64,000 nt of DNA, taken from the NCBI RefSeq assembly GCF_036346875.1, contig NZ_CP107852.1:930001-994000 (forward strand). The letters are read 5' to 3'. The position numbers were made by a program, and so were the translations under genes. Positions within the stretch are counted from its first letter, which is position 1; every line of letters starts with the position of its first letter. The notes beneath the pieces were generated by a model. The model was not told the DNA's origin. It did not search any database and was given only the letters and a program-made list of their open reading frames with translations. Below, one piece after another: positions 50,537-59,115 of this stretch. The DNA comes from Nocardia sp. NBC_00508 (GTDB taxonomy: Bacteria > Actinomycetota > Actinomycetes > Mycobacteriales > Mycobacteriaceae).

Positions 50537-51187
50537 ATGAGAGCGATACCGGCGCGGGTCACTGGGGAAACGACCACGCCCGCAGTACGCGAGTCCGAAG
50601 ACGGCGGTGCGATCGCGAACACGAAATGGCGTCGCATCAGGGAGGTGATCGCCACCCGCACCGTCGCCGACGCCGCGCGGGAAGTGTCGATCGAGGTCGG
50701 CAAACCGCAGATGGCGCCGGGTGACACCGGCGTGGTGTGCGGATTCCGCATCCAGGGCATCGGCGAGCGATGGGCGCACGGCGCCGATTCCATCGCGGCG
50801 CTGTACCGCGCGTTCCAGGAGATCGCCGCCGAGCTGCGGCAGGCCAACAACCTGGGGGCGCACTTCGAGGTGACCGAGCCGTCCGATCCGCGGTTTCCCG
50901 TCACCCCGACCCGGCCCTCGCGCGCCGCGACAACGGCCGCGCATGAGCCGCAGGCCCTTATTGCCGCGCGCACACTGCGCGATGCCGACAGCTCGCTGTC
51001 GATCATCATCGGCAGGCCGTATCTGGCGGCCGACCGGCGTAACCACCTGTGCCGGTTCCACATCAGCGAGCAAGGCGCCTCCGTCGCCAGCGGCGTCGAC
51101 GAAATCCAGGCGCTGCACACCGCGATCCACCTGATCAGCGAGCGTCTCGAGCTGCCGCCCGATTGGCCGGTCAGCCGCCTGTCCTGA
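50537..51187 (+). CDS. Protein with two tandem DUF6968-like domains
   Basis: About 216 residues containing one domain twice. The first copy reads IATRTVADAAREVSIEVGKP, GVVCGFRIQGIGERWAHGAD and SIAALYRAFQEIAAELR; the second IAARTLRDADSSLSIIIGRP, HLCRFHISEQGASVASGVDE and IQALHTAIHLISERLE. The pattern is that of DUF6968, normally single, so here it has been duplicated, with a Pro/Thr linker (PVTPTRPSRA). The start at 50537 is the first ATG, though no good ribosome binding site is present. It may bind something twice over, which is inference. Confidence 0.65.
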   Translation: MRAIPARVTGETTTPAVRESEDGGAIANTKWRRIREVIATRTVADAAREVSIEVGKPQMAPGDTGVVCGFRIQGIGERWAHGADSIAALYRAFQEIAAELRQANNLGAHFEVTEPSDPRFPVTPTRPSRAATTAAHEPQALIAARTLRDADSSLSIIIGRPYLAADRRNHLCRFHISEQGASVASGVDEIQALHTAIHLISERLELPPDWPVSRLS

Positions 51188-51381
51188 GGCTGCGCGCAAC
51201 AATCCACGCCGAACCGCCCAGCCGGTCCGGATTCGGCATCGAATCATCGGTTGGTGGATTGTCGTTCGACCGGCGCAGTTCCCCTCCGGCGCCATGCGCA
51301 GTACGGCACGCCCGTCGCCGACATTCCCCCGCCGGAACACAGACCGTCGCGACGCCGCGGCGACGCCAGGAGGGACTGCCC

Positions 51382-52749
51382 ATGGAATTCATCTCGCCGC
51401 TGGATGCCCTGTTCCTCATCGCCGAATCGCGCGAGCATCCGATGCACGTCGGAGCACTGCAGATCTTCGACCCGATGGACAGCACCGGGCCGGAGTTCGC
51501 CCGGCGCGCGTACGCGACGCTGGCAGCGGGGGAGAAATTCCACCCCACCTTCCGCAAGCGCCCTGCCCGGCTGTTCGGCACTCCGCAGCTGGCGTGGACA
51601 GTGGAAAGCACCGTCGAACTCGACTACCACCTGCAGCGCTGGGCGCTACCGGAATCCGGCGGCCTGGACGCGCTGGTCGAGGTGGCCGCCGGACTGCACA
51701 GCACCCTGCTCGACCGCCATCGGCCGCTGTGGGAGACACACCTGATCGAAGGGCTCGCCGGCGACCGGGTCGGGCTGTACGCGAAAGTGCACCACGCCCT
51801 CATGGACGGTGTCGCCGCCCAGCGCCTGATGCAGCGCATGCTCACCAGCGACCCGGACGCCGGCGAAGCGCTGGCGCCCTGGCATCTGCCTCCGTCGGAC
51901 CGGCACAACGAGAACCCGTCGCGGCCGCGCGCACTCGGGGCGACGGCGCGGGCGATGTTCGCACAAGCGGCGGGCTCCGCACCCGCCGCCTTGCGCCTGG
52001 CCCGCACCGCGCTCGTGGAACAGCAGTTGACGCTGCCCTTCGCCGCGCCGCGCACCTTGTTCAACGTCCCGATCGGCGGGGCACGCCGCTGCGCGGCCCG
52101 CTCGTGGCCGCTGGATCGAATCCGCCAGCTCAAGAAGATGACCGGCACCACCCTCAACGACGTGGTGCTGGCCATGGCGGCGGGCGCGCTGCGCGCCTAC
52201 CTGATCGCCCATCACGCCCTGCCGGACAAACCGCTGGTCGCGATGGTGCCGGTATCGCTGCGGCCGGAGTCCGACGAGGCCCACACCGGCGGCAACGCCG
52301 TGGCCGCGCTGCTGTGCGGTCTTGCCACCGATATCGCCGATCCGGCGCAGCGGCTCGCGTCGATCAACTCCTCGATGCGCCGCAGTAAGGAGATCTATCG
52401 CGAGCTCTCCCCCGGGCAGGCGGTCTCGCTGTCGGCGCTGACGCTGAGCCCGCTGGCGCTATCGCTGCTGGTCCCCGCCACGGTCGCCCTGGCCAACCCG
52501 CCGTTCAACATCGTCATCTCCAACATTCCCGGCCCGCGCGAACCCCGGTACTGGAACGGCGCCCGCCTCGATGCCAGCTACCCGCTGTCCATCCCGTTCG
52601 ACGGCCAAGCGGTGAACATCACGCTCACCACCAACGCCGACAACCTCGACATCGGCATTGTCGCCTGCCGCCGCAGCGTGCCGGACGTGGCCACGCTGCT
52701 CGACCACCTCGAGACCGCGTTGTCCGAGCTGGAAGACGCCGCCTACTGA
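51382..52749 (+). CDS. Wax ester synthase/diacylglycerol acyltransferase (WS/DGAT)
   Basis: A 455-residue acyltransferase. The catalytic HHxxxDG motif is intact at residues 137-143 (HHALMDG). The domain PLDALFLIAESREHPMHVGA at the start and NPPFNIVISNIPGPREPRYW near the end are the family landmarks. It makes triacylglycerol or wax ester from fatty acyl-CoA. The ATG follows CAGGAGGGACTGCCC. The convergent gene is an acyl-CoA ligase fusion, 85 bases away, which may provide the acyl-CoA. Storage lipids fit a Nocardia. Confidence 0.85.
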   Translation: MEFISPLDALFLIAESREHPMHVGALQIFDPMDSTGPEFARRAYATLAAGEKFHPTFRKRPARLFGTPQLAWTVESTVELDYHLQRWALPESGGLDALVEVAAGLHSTLLDRHRPLWETHLIEGLAGDRVGLYAKVHHALMDGVAAQRLMQRMLTSDPDAGEALAPWHLPPSDRHNENPSRPRALGATARAMFAQAAGSAPAALRLARTALVEQQLTLPFAAPRTLFNVPIGGARRCAARSWPLDRIRQLKKMTGTTLNDVVLAMAAGALRAYLIAHHALPDKPLVAMVPVSLRPESDEAHTGGNAVAALLCGLATDIADPAQRLASINSSMRRSKEIYRELSPGQAVSLSALTLSPLALSLLVPATVALANPPFNIVISNIPGPREPRYWNGARLDASYPLSIPFDGQAVNITLTTNADNLDIGIVACRRSVPDVATLLDHLETALSELEDAAY

Positions 52750-52834
52750 CCGCCGGGCGCGTCACGGTCGGGTCGGCTACCGGACGGGGCGGCCCGCCGC
52801 TCGAATCAAAGGCCGACGCGCCTCGGCTCCGCGA

Positions 52835-55033
52835 TCACGTCGAACCTGCCGTTCCGAGTCCGTTGATCGATGGCGGCAGCGGCGGTGGCGTCGCGCCGGG
52901 ACCGGCGAGCAGGCGTTTGAGGATCTTGCCGGTGTCACCGCGCGGAAGTGCCGCGAGGAACGTGACATCACGAGGAACGGAGAAGCGGCTCAAGCGATTT
53001 CGGATGTAAGTGCGGACCATGTCCGAATCGAGCCCGGCCCCTTCGCGTTTGACCACGAACGCCACCAGCCGCTGGCCGAATTCGTGGTCCGGTACCCCTA
53101 CCACCGCGACCTCACTGACCTGTGGCAGGTGCGCGAGCGCCTCCTCGACCGGGCGCGGGAAGACGTTCTCGCCACCCGAGATGATCATCTCGTCATCGCG
53201 GCCCGCGATGAACAACCGGCCCGCGGCGTCGAGGTAGCCGAGGTCACCTGTGTCGAGCATGCCGTGCGCCTCGTCCGGCGGCGCCGCGTTGACGTAACCG
53301 TCGAACAGCATGTGATTGCCGACGAAGATGTGCCCGGTGGCGCCGATCGGCAGCCTGCGATGGTCCGGCCCGAGCACAGCGATCTTGGTGCCCAGTGGCG
53401 GGCGGCCCGCCGTGGTCGGCGAGGAGTGCAGATCTTCCGGGGTGGCGACGGTCGCCCACGAGACCTCGGTGGAACCGTAGACGTTGTACAGGACGTCGCC
53501 ATAGGCGTCCATGAAACGCTCGACGGTCGCACCCGCGAGCGGTGCCCCACAGCTGATCACGTGGCGCAGGCTGGAGGTGTCGTAGCGTGCGCGCACGTGC
53601 GCGGGCAGATCGAGGATGCGCTGCACCATGGTCGGCACGACGATCACCGTGCCGACCCGGTGCTCGGCGATGCGACGCAGGCAGTCCTCCGCGTCGAACC
53701 GTTCCGCGAGCACCACGGTCGCGCGCAACGCGGTGCTCAGTTGCAGCCCGGCCAGGCCCCAGGTGTGGAACAGCGGAGCCGGAATCAACATGGTCTCGTT
53801 CATCTGCATCGGGATGCGCGACAGCAGCGCCGCGATGGACCCGAAGCCCTTCGGATGCGGCCTGCGCGCACCCTTGGGGGTCCCGCTGGTCCCGGAGGTG
53901 AGAACGACCAGCCGTCCCGGCTGCGCCGGTGTGCGAAACGTGCTGTGTCCCTGCGCCACCAGGTCGTTCACGGTCGTCCGGTCGGGTACCGGCGGTCGCT
54001 CGTCGGTGTTGTAGCGCGGTATGTCGGCGTGCAGATACTGCACCAACGGCTCGAGGTCGCCGTCGACGAACAGCGCCGACAGCCGGTCGCGCTGCACGAT
54101 CTCCTCGATGGTGCGGCCCGCCAGGCCCGAGTTGAGCAGGGCGACGTCCACGCCGAGTTTGCCCGCGGCGACCATGCATTCGACCATGCCCGCGTGGTTG
54201 CGGGACAGCAGTCCGATGGCGTCGCCCGGGCCGAGATCGAGCGCGGCGAGCGCCGCGGCCAGCGCGTTGGTCCGCTCGTGCATGTCGGCGAAGGACCGGG
54301 TGCCGCGGTCGTCGATGATCGCGGTCCGCTCCGGCGAAAACGCCGCGCCCGCCGCGTACCCACCGGCCAGGTTGAACCCCCACTTCGCCAGCGAGCGGAA
54401 CTGTTTGAAGCTGCGATCGAGACGAGCGGGCAGCACTACGACGCCAGAGGCCACCATCTGGCGTGCGACGCCCGCGTTCCGCCGGATCGGCGAATCCTCG
54501 CCGTTGACGATCAGCGACGTCCGCGCGCCCTTGGCGACGTCGGCCACCCGGCGCAGTCCGCTCTTGGTCCAGTCCGCGATGGCCACGTTGGACAACTCCG
54601 CGACGCGCGGGTGCACCCGGCTCGGCGCGAAGTAGGTGATCGTGACCCTGGTGCGCTCCTCTTCACCGTGCAGCCGCACCGACGCGAAGCTGCCCAGCGC
54701 GGCGTACTGCATTTCGAAACTCTCGTACCAGCGACCCACGCTCAGCCGGATCTGATGCGTGCGGATACCGGTGTCGTAGGTGCCGACACGCATCTGCCAC
54801 ACGACGGCGCCGTCGGCCGATTGGATCTGCTCACACTCGCCGATACCGGTGAACATTCGCGGATAGGTCTGCGGTTCGAGCAGCAGATCCCAGATGGTCT
54901 TGCGGGCGATCGCGAACTCCGCGACTATATCGATGACGTCGGTAACCAACTTCGCGCACTTCTGATCGGCCGGTTCGAACAACTTCGGGTCGGCGGGTAG
55001 CTCCTTTGTAACGTCAGTCACAGACGAGGTCAA
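52835..55033 (-). CDS. SRPBCC domain fused to an acyl-CoA ligase (FadD-type)
   Basis: A 732-residue fusion. Residues 1-190 are an SRPBCC/START-like domain (AEFAIARKTIWDLLLEPQTY, EQIQSADGAVVWQMRVGTYD, SFEMQYAALGSFASVRLHGE). Residues about 225-732 are an ANL ligase: P-loop LTSGTSGTPKGAR at 378-390, YNVYGSTEVSW, MLDTGDLGYLDAAGRLFIAG and the terminal Lys in GDTGKILKR. The SRPBCC part is not part of usual FadD proteins of about 540 residues. The start may be TTG at 55033 or GTG at 55021. It is convergent with the WS/DGAT gene. It activates an acyl chain whose binding might be aided by the SRPBCC domain. Confidence 0.8.
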   Translation of the reverse strand: MTSSVTDVTKELPADPKLFEPADQKCAKLVTDVIDIVAEFAIARKTIWDLLLEPQTYPRMFTGIGECEQIQSADGAVVWQMRVGTYDTGIRTHQIRLSVGRWYESFEMQYAALGSFASVRLHGEEERTRVTITYFAPSRVHPRVAELSNVAIADWTKSGLRRVADVAKGARTSLIVNGEDSPIRRNAGVARQMVASGVVVLPARLDRSFKQFRSLAKWGFNLAGGYAAGAAFSPERTAIIDDRGTRSFADMHERTNALAAALAALDLGPGDAIGLLSRNHAGMVECMVAAGKLGVDVALLNSGLAGRTIEEIVQRDRLSALFVDGDLEPLVQYLHADIPRYNTDERPPVPDRTTVNDLVAQGHSTFRTPAQPGRLVVLTSGTSGTPKGARRPHPKGFGSIAALLSRIPMQMNETMLIPAPLFHTWGLAGLQLSTALRATVVLAERFDAEDCLRRIAEHRVGTVIVVPTMVQRILDLPAHVRARYDTSSLRHVISCGAPLAGATVERFMDAYGDVLYNVYGSTEVSWATVATPEDLHSSPTTAGRPPLGTKIAVLGPDHRRLPIGATGHIFVGNHMLFDGYVNAAPPDEAHGMLDTGDLGYLDAAGRLFIAGRDDEMIISGGENVFPRPVEEALAHLPQVSEVAVVGVPDHEFGQRLVAFVVKREGAGLDSDMVRTYIRNRLSRFSVPRDVTFLAALPRGDTGKILKRLLAGPGATPPPLPPSINGLGTAGST

Positions 55034-55243
55034 GTATCTCCGGACTCATCGCCGCTACCAGCAAATCGCGCGAACTCGCTTGCGATTGCCCAGCATTCAC
55101 CTGAGCCTGGGACCGCGCCCAATCCAGTTGGGCGACACCTGTGAATCCACCCAATGATCGCCGGAATCCCGGCGCCCCTCCGGCAACCGGTCCTAGCGTC
55201 TCAGGCGCCCGCTCGGCAGGACCACACGCTGGCTGGAGAGGTG

Positions 55244-55477
55244 ATGGACCACAAGCGCACCCGACGACTCGCGCACTCCCGCGCGGAGGAGATCCTCGAT
55301 TTCTTCGGCAAATGCCGCGCGTGCGGCTATCCCGCCTACGCGGCGACCACGACGCTGCGCTACGACAACGGCGACATGGAGACCAAAGTGATCGCCAGCT
55401 GTGCCCTGCCGTGCGGCTGGACGGACGAAGTCTCGTCCACCCCGATGACCGACTCGGGCACCCACCGGCGCACGTGA
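55244..55477 (+). CDS. Small four-cysteine protein, possible zinc ribbon
   Basis: A 77-residue protein with two Cys pairs: GKCRACGYPAY and IASCALPCGWTD, spaced about 28 residues apart, a likely zinc site. Start at 55244 follows GGAGAGGTG. The N-terminal MDHKRTRRLAHSRAEEILDF is basic and helical. The gene faces the sigF operon and ends seven bases before the stop of sigF. Function unknown. Confidence 0.55.
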   Translation: MDHKRTRRLAHSRAEEILDFFGKCRACGYPAYAATTTLRYDNGDMETKVIASCALPCGWTDEVSSTPMTDSGTHRRT

Positions 55478-55484
55478 CCCGCGC

Positions 55485-56315
55485 TCAAGCGGCCCGGGAC
55501 ACCTCGGTGCCGAGCGCGCGCTCGCGCAGTTCGCCGAGAATCCGGGCCAGGATCCGGGACACCTGCATCTGGGAAACGCCCAACCGTTCCGCGATCTGGG
55601 CCTGGGTCCGGGATTCGAAGAAGCGCAGGATCAGCACCTGGCGGTCGCGTGGCGGCAACTGGGCGATCAGCGGACGCACCGCCATCGACTGCTCCAGCAG
55701 GCTGTAGCACGGTTCCTCGGTGCCGAGGGTATCCGCGAGCGGTTGGGCCGCCCCGTCGTCGTCGCGACTGGCGGAATCCAGCGAGTTGGTCTGGTAGGCG
55801 TTGCCCGCGATGAGCGCCTGGGTGACCTCGCCCAACTCGACCTCCAGCTCCGCGGCGATCTCCCTGGCCGTCGGCATCCGTCCCAGGCGGTGCGACACTG
55901 TCTCGGTGGCCGGGCCGATACGCAACTGGATCTCCTTGAGCCGCCGCGGCACCCGCAGCGACCACGTGTTGTCCCGGAAGTGCCTGCGCACCTCGCCCAT
56001 GATGGTGGGAACCGCGAACCCGAGGAACGGGCTGCCGCGGGTGATGTCGAAACGGTCCACCGCCAGCACCAAGCCGACACGCGCGATCTGTAGCAGGTCG
56101 TCGAAAGACTCGCCGCGGCCGGCGAACTTGCGTGCGATGTGTTCCGCGAGCGGAAGACACCGCCGCACTATCTCTTCGCGCAGCTCCGCATGGTGCGGGT
56201 CGGTCTCCGCCACCGCGGCCAGTTTCTCGAACCAGGGCTCGATGTTGTCGTAACTGTCGCCTTCGCGGGTGCGCCCAGCGTGGTCGTTCCGGTCGGTCGT
56301 GAACTCACGTGTCAT
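55485..56315 (-). CDS. sigF: Stress RNA polymerase sigma factor SigF/SigB
   Basis: A 276-residue group 3 sigma factor. Region 2 is visible in LAEHIARKFAGRGESFDDLL, QIARVGLVLAVDRFDITRGS; region 3 in MPTAREIAAELEVELGEVTQ; region 4 in LPPRDRQVLILRFFESRTQA, IAERLGVSQMQVSRILARIL. It directs stress or stationary-phase transcription at GTTT...GGGTA promoters. The ATG at 56315 follows GAGGACCATTTG, and the start overlaps the upstream RsbW-like gene by 11 bases. The operon starts with dps under such a promoter, so sigF may activate its own operon. Confidence 0.85.
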   Translation of the reverse strand: MTREFTTDRNDHAGRTREGDSYDNIEPWFEKLAAVAETDPHHAELREEIVRRCLPLAEHIARKFAGRGESFDDLLQIARVGLVLAVDRFDITRGSPFLGFAVPTIMGEVRRHFRDNTWSLRVPRRLKEIQLRIGPATETVSHRLGRMPTAREIAAELEVELGEVTQALIAGNAYQTNSLDSASRDDDGAAQPLADTLGTEEPCYSLLEQSMAVRPLIAQLPPRDRQVLILRFFESRTQAQIAERLGVSQMQVSRILARILGELRERALGTEVSRAA

Positions 56316-56745
56316 CAAATGGTCCTCGTTCCCAACTGAATTCGATGACGGTCGGATACCCACGAACGTCCGAGTCAAAAGGGTTCCGGGAAATCGACAG
56401 GGAACTGGTGAGCATCCGGACCAGCTCCCAGCTCAGCGGATCGCCCCCGAGCTCCGCATCGGACGCGGCGATCACGTCCGCGCGCACGCTCATTCGATCG
56501 GCGCTGTAGGTGAACTCGCAGCCGAGCATCGAGCCGGGCACCGAGCCCACCGCCAGAATCGCGGCGATCTCGTTGATCGCGAGCCGGATGTCCGCGGCCG
56601 CGCCGAGGGGCAGATCGGCGATCAGGCACACGGTGTCGGACATCCCGCGGATCAGCGGCAAGTGGCGCTCGTCGGCGGGAATCCGCACCGCGACCGTGCT
56701 GGTCTTGGTGGCACGCGCGCCGAAGGCGCAGGTGATCACCCGCAT
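56305..56745 (-). CDS. rsbW: RsbW/UsfX-type anti-sigma factor kinase-like protein
   Basis: A 146-residue protein of the HATPase family. The N box is visible in DIRLAINEIAAILAV; the remaining ATP-binding residues are weak, as in some SigF-specific anti-sigma factors (UsfX/RsbW). Its neighbours decide the call: the ATG at 56745 overlaps the dps stop by one base, and the stop lies inside the sigF start region. It should bind SigF and be released by an anti-anti-sigma factor, which is not in the window. Confidence 0.7.
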   Translation of the reverse strand: MRVITCAFGARATKTSTVAVRIPADERHLPLIRGMSDTVCLIADLPLGAAADIRLAINEIAAILAVGSVPGSMLGCEFTYSADRMSVRADVIAASDAELGGDPLSWELVRMLTSSLSISRNPFDSDVRGYPTVIEFSWERGPFDDT

Positions 56746-57224
56746 CAGACGGTGGCGAGCTGCGCTTGCCACATCCAGTGCAACTGCTCCAGGCGCGCGG
56801 CGACGTCCAGGAACAGATCCTGGGTCACCGGGTCGGCCTTCTCGGTCGCGGCGATCCGCTCGCGTAGCCGCTTGATCACGGCGGCGAGGTTGCCGACAAT
56901 CGCGTCGATGACGTCGGTGTCCTGCTGCCAGCCTTCGCCGATGCCGAGCGCGCCGGAATCCCTGGCCACCGTCGAGGCGCGCCCGTCCGGGCTGACACCG
57001 ACCGCGGCGGCGCGTTCCGCGGCGGCGTCGGTGAACTCCCTTGCCGCCGTGACCAATTCGTCCAATGCCAGGTGAACCGACCGGAAATTGGCGCCGACGA
57101 CGTTCCAGTGCGCCTGCTTGGCGATCAGCGACAGATCTATCAGGTCGATGACGGTCCCGCGCAGCGTCTCGCCCGCGATGCGCTGCTGCTCGGGATCCAA
57201 GGTGCTCGTGATGGGTTCGGACAT
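56745..57224 (-). CDS. dps: Dps-family ferritin-like DNA-protection protein
   Basis: A 159-residue Dps protein. The ferroxidase site is visible in LSLIAKQAHWNVVGANFRSV and HLALDELVTAAREFTDAAAE (HW...D...E pattern). It stores iron and protects DNA against peroxides. The start follows GGTAGGAGCG. It is the first gene of dps-rsbW-sigF, a setting in which a stress effector is coupled to the sigma factor that should turn it on. A SigF-type promoter lies about 40 bases upstream. Confidence 0.85.
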   Translation of the reverse strand: MSEPITSTLDPEQQRIAGETLRGTVIDLIDLSLIAKQAHWNVVGANFRSVHLALDELVTAAREFTDAAAERAAAVGVSPDGRASTVARDSGALGIGEGWQQDTDVIDAIVGNLAAVIKRLRERIAATEKADPVTQDLFLDVAARLEQLHWMWQAQLATV

Positions 57225-57555
57225 CGCTCCTACCTCTCTGCCGTTGATCCTGGTTATCGACGGTCTACCCAGCTGCGCTGCGCTAAACCTCCTGGTAGGT
57301 TCGGCGGCCCCAGCCGGGCCGTGGGCCGCTGGCGGGTCGCCTGCCGCGCGCCTGGTCCGTTTCGGTCTCGGCCGCGGAGTCGCCGTCGCCCGGCACGAGC
57401 CCGAGCGACTGGGCAGGCAGACCATGGCCGACATCCGCCGCACGGGCCCGGCACCGGCGCTGGGCGCGACCACACAGCGTCCCCGGTCCGAGTGCGCCTC
57501 CTCATCGCATCGTGCGCACTAGAATGTGATCTCCACAACATCCGGAGGTGGCGGG
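57225..57555. other. Divergent promoter region between dps and the mannitol dehydrogenase gene
   Basis: About 330 bases without a supported gene. The proximal part holds the SigF-type promoter of dps. The part nearer to the mannitol dehydrogenase gene has no clear promoter or repeat by eye. Confidence 0.45.
57265..57288 (-). promoter_or_regulatory. SigF-type promoter of the dps-rsbW-sigF operon
   Basis: On the minus strand GTTT (57285-57288) is followed after 14 bases by GGGTAG (57265-57270), matching the GTTT-N14-16-GGGTA pattern of actinobacterial SigF/SigB promoters. It lies about 40 bases upstream of the dps start. This supports stress control and positive autoregulation of sigF. Confidence 0.7.
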
Positions 57556-59043
57556 ATGCTAGAGGATTCGGCGACGCCCTTGCGGGCGGCGACAATGCCG
57601 GAACTCACCGGTCGCATCGCGGCACCGACCTACGACCGATCGCGGATCTCCACCGGCATAGTGCATTTCGGTGTCGGCGGTTTCCATCGCGCGCATCAGG
57701 CGATGTATGTCGATCGATTGCTCGAACGCAGCCTGGCGCACGACTGGGGCATCTGCGGAGTCGGTGTGCTACCCGGCGATCGCAGGATGCGCGACGCTCT
57801 CGCGGCGCAGGACGGCTTGTACACGCTGTCGACAGTCGCGCCGGACGGCACCTGGGCCACCCGGATCATCGGCTCGATCGTCGAGTACCGCTACGCGCCG
57901 GACGATCCCGAGGCCGTGGTGGAGAAGCTCGCCGATCCGGCCACCAGGATCGTCTCGCTCACCATCACCGAGGGCGGGTACCGCATCGCGGCCGCCACCG
58001 GGCAGTTCGACGCCGACGATCCCGACATCCGCGCCGATCTCGCCGGGAACGCGCCGCTCACCACGGTATTCGGATTCGTCACCGAGGCCATGGCGCGGCG
58101 CAGGATGCGCGGTATCGCGCCGTTCACCGTGCTGTCATGCGACAACATCGAGGGCAATGGGCACGTCGCGCGCCGGATGTTCGGCGCGTTCGCCGCACTG
58201 CGCGATCCCGAGCTCGGAACCTGGGTGGGCGAACAGGTTCGTTTCCCGAATTCGATGGTGGACCGGATCACCCCCGTGACGCCGCCCGCCGCGACCGGCG
58301 AGATCGAGCGACGCTACGGGCTCACCGACCGCTGGCCGGTCCTGACCGAACCCTTCGTGCAGTGGGTGCTGGAGGATTCTTTCGGACTCGGCCGCCCCGC
58401 CTTCGACGAGGTCGGCGTCCAGCTCGTCGATGACGTCACCCCCTATGAGCTGATGAAACTGCGCCTGCTCAACGCGAGCCACCAAGCGCTGTGCTACTTC
58501 GGTTATCTGAGCGGCTATCGGCTGGTGCACGAGGCAGCGCAGGACCCGGTCTTCCGGCGATTCCTGCTGCGCTACATGGACGCGGAGGCGACGCCGACCC
58601 TGCGCGCGGTCCCCGGCGTCGACCTGGATCGCTACAAGCACACCCTGATCGAGCGGTTCGCCAACCCCGCGATCGGCGACACCATCGCCCGGCTCTGTGC
58701 GGAGTCCTCCGACCGGATCCCGAAGTGGCTGCTGCCGGTGATCCGCTCGCAGCTCGCTTCCGGCGGCGAGATCGACTGCGCCGCGGCGGTTGTCGCGAGT
58801 TGGGCGCGCTATGCCGAGGGTGTGGACGAGCACGGCGCGCCGATCGAGGTCGTGGACCGCCTGCGCGACCAATTGATCCCCCTCGCGCGGCGGCAACGCG
58901 AGCAGCCCACCGCCTTCCTCGGCGAACGCTCGGTATTCGGCGATCTGATCGACCGGCCTCGGTTCGTGACCGCATACCTGGCAGCCCTGCACTCACTGCG
59001 CACCAAGGGCGCCCATGCCACGGTGGAGGATTTAGCGCGTTAG
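57556..59043 (+). CDS. Mannitol 2-dehydrogenase-family (polyol-specific long-chain) dehydrogenase
   Basis: A 495-residue long-chain polyol dehydrogenase. VHFGVGGFHRAHQAMYVDRL is the NAD-binding start; FTVLSCDNIEGNGHVARRMF, FPNSMVDRITPVTPP and the substrate-site KLRLLNASHQALCYFGYLSG are intact. It oxidises mannitol, arabinitol or a similar polyol to a ketose. The start follows GGAGGTGGCGGG. It is divergent from dps and stands alone, so the sugar is not shown by context. Confidence 0.85.
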   Translation: MLEDSATPLRAATMPELTGRIAAPTYDRSRISTGIVHFGVGGFHRAHQAMYVDRLLERSLAHDWGICGVGVLPGDRRMRDALAAQDGLYTLSTVAPDGTWATRIIGSIVEYRYAPDDPEAVVEKLADPATRIVSLTITEGGYRIAAATGQFDADDPDIRADLAGNAPLTTVFGFVTEAMARRRMRGIAPFTVLSCDNIEGNGHVARRMFGAFAALRDPELGTWVGEQVRFPNSMVDRITPVTPPAATGEIERRYGLTDRWPVLTEPFVQWVLEDSFGLGRPAFDEVGVQLVDDVTPYELMKLRLLNASHQALCYFGYLSGYRLVHEAAQDPVFRRFLLRYMDAEATPTLRAVPGVDLDRYKHTLIERFANPAIGDTIARLCAESSDRIPKWLLPVIRSQLASGGEIDCAAAVVASWARYAEGVDEHGAPIEVVDRLRDQLIPLARRQREQPTAFLGERSVFGDLIDRPRFVTAYLAALHSLRTKGAHATVEDLAR

Positions 59044-59115
59044 GGGCCTCCAGAGCCCATTTGCCGCACTCCACCTTTGCCTCGACCCGGTACGGGCCCT
59101 GTCCGGCGGCCCCCG

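Noticed and set aside
52658..55000. A long plus-strand frame antisense to the acyl-CoA ligase fusion
   Set aside because: It is the mirror of codon bias in a GC-rich gene. It has no family motif and no ribosome binding site, and the opposite strand holds clear ligase motifs.
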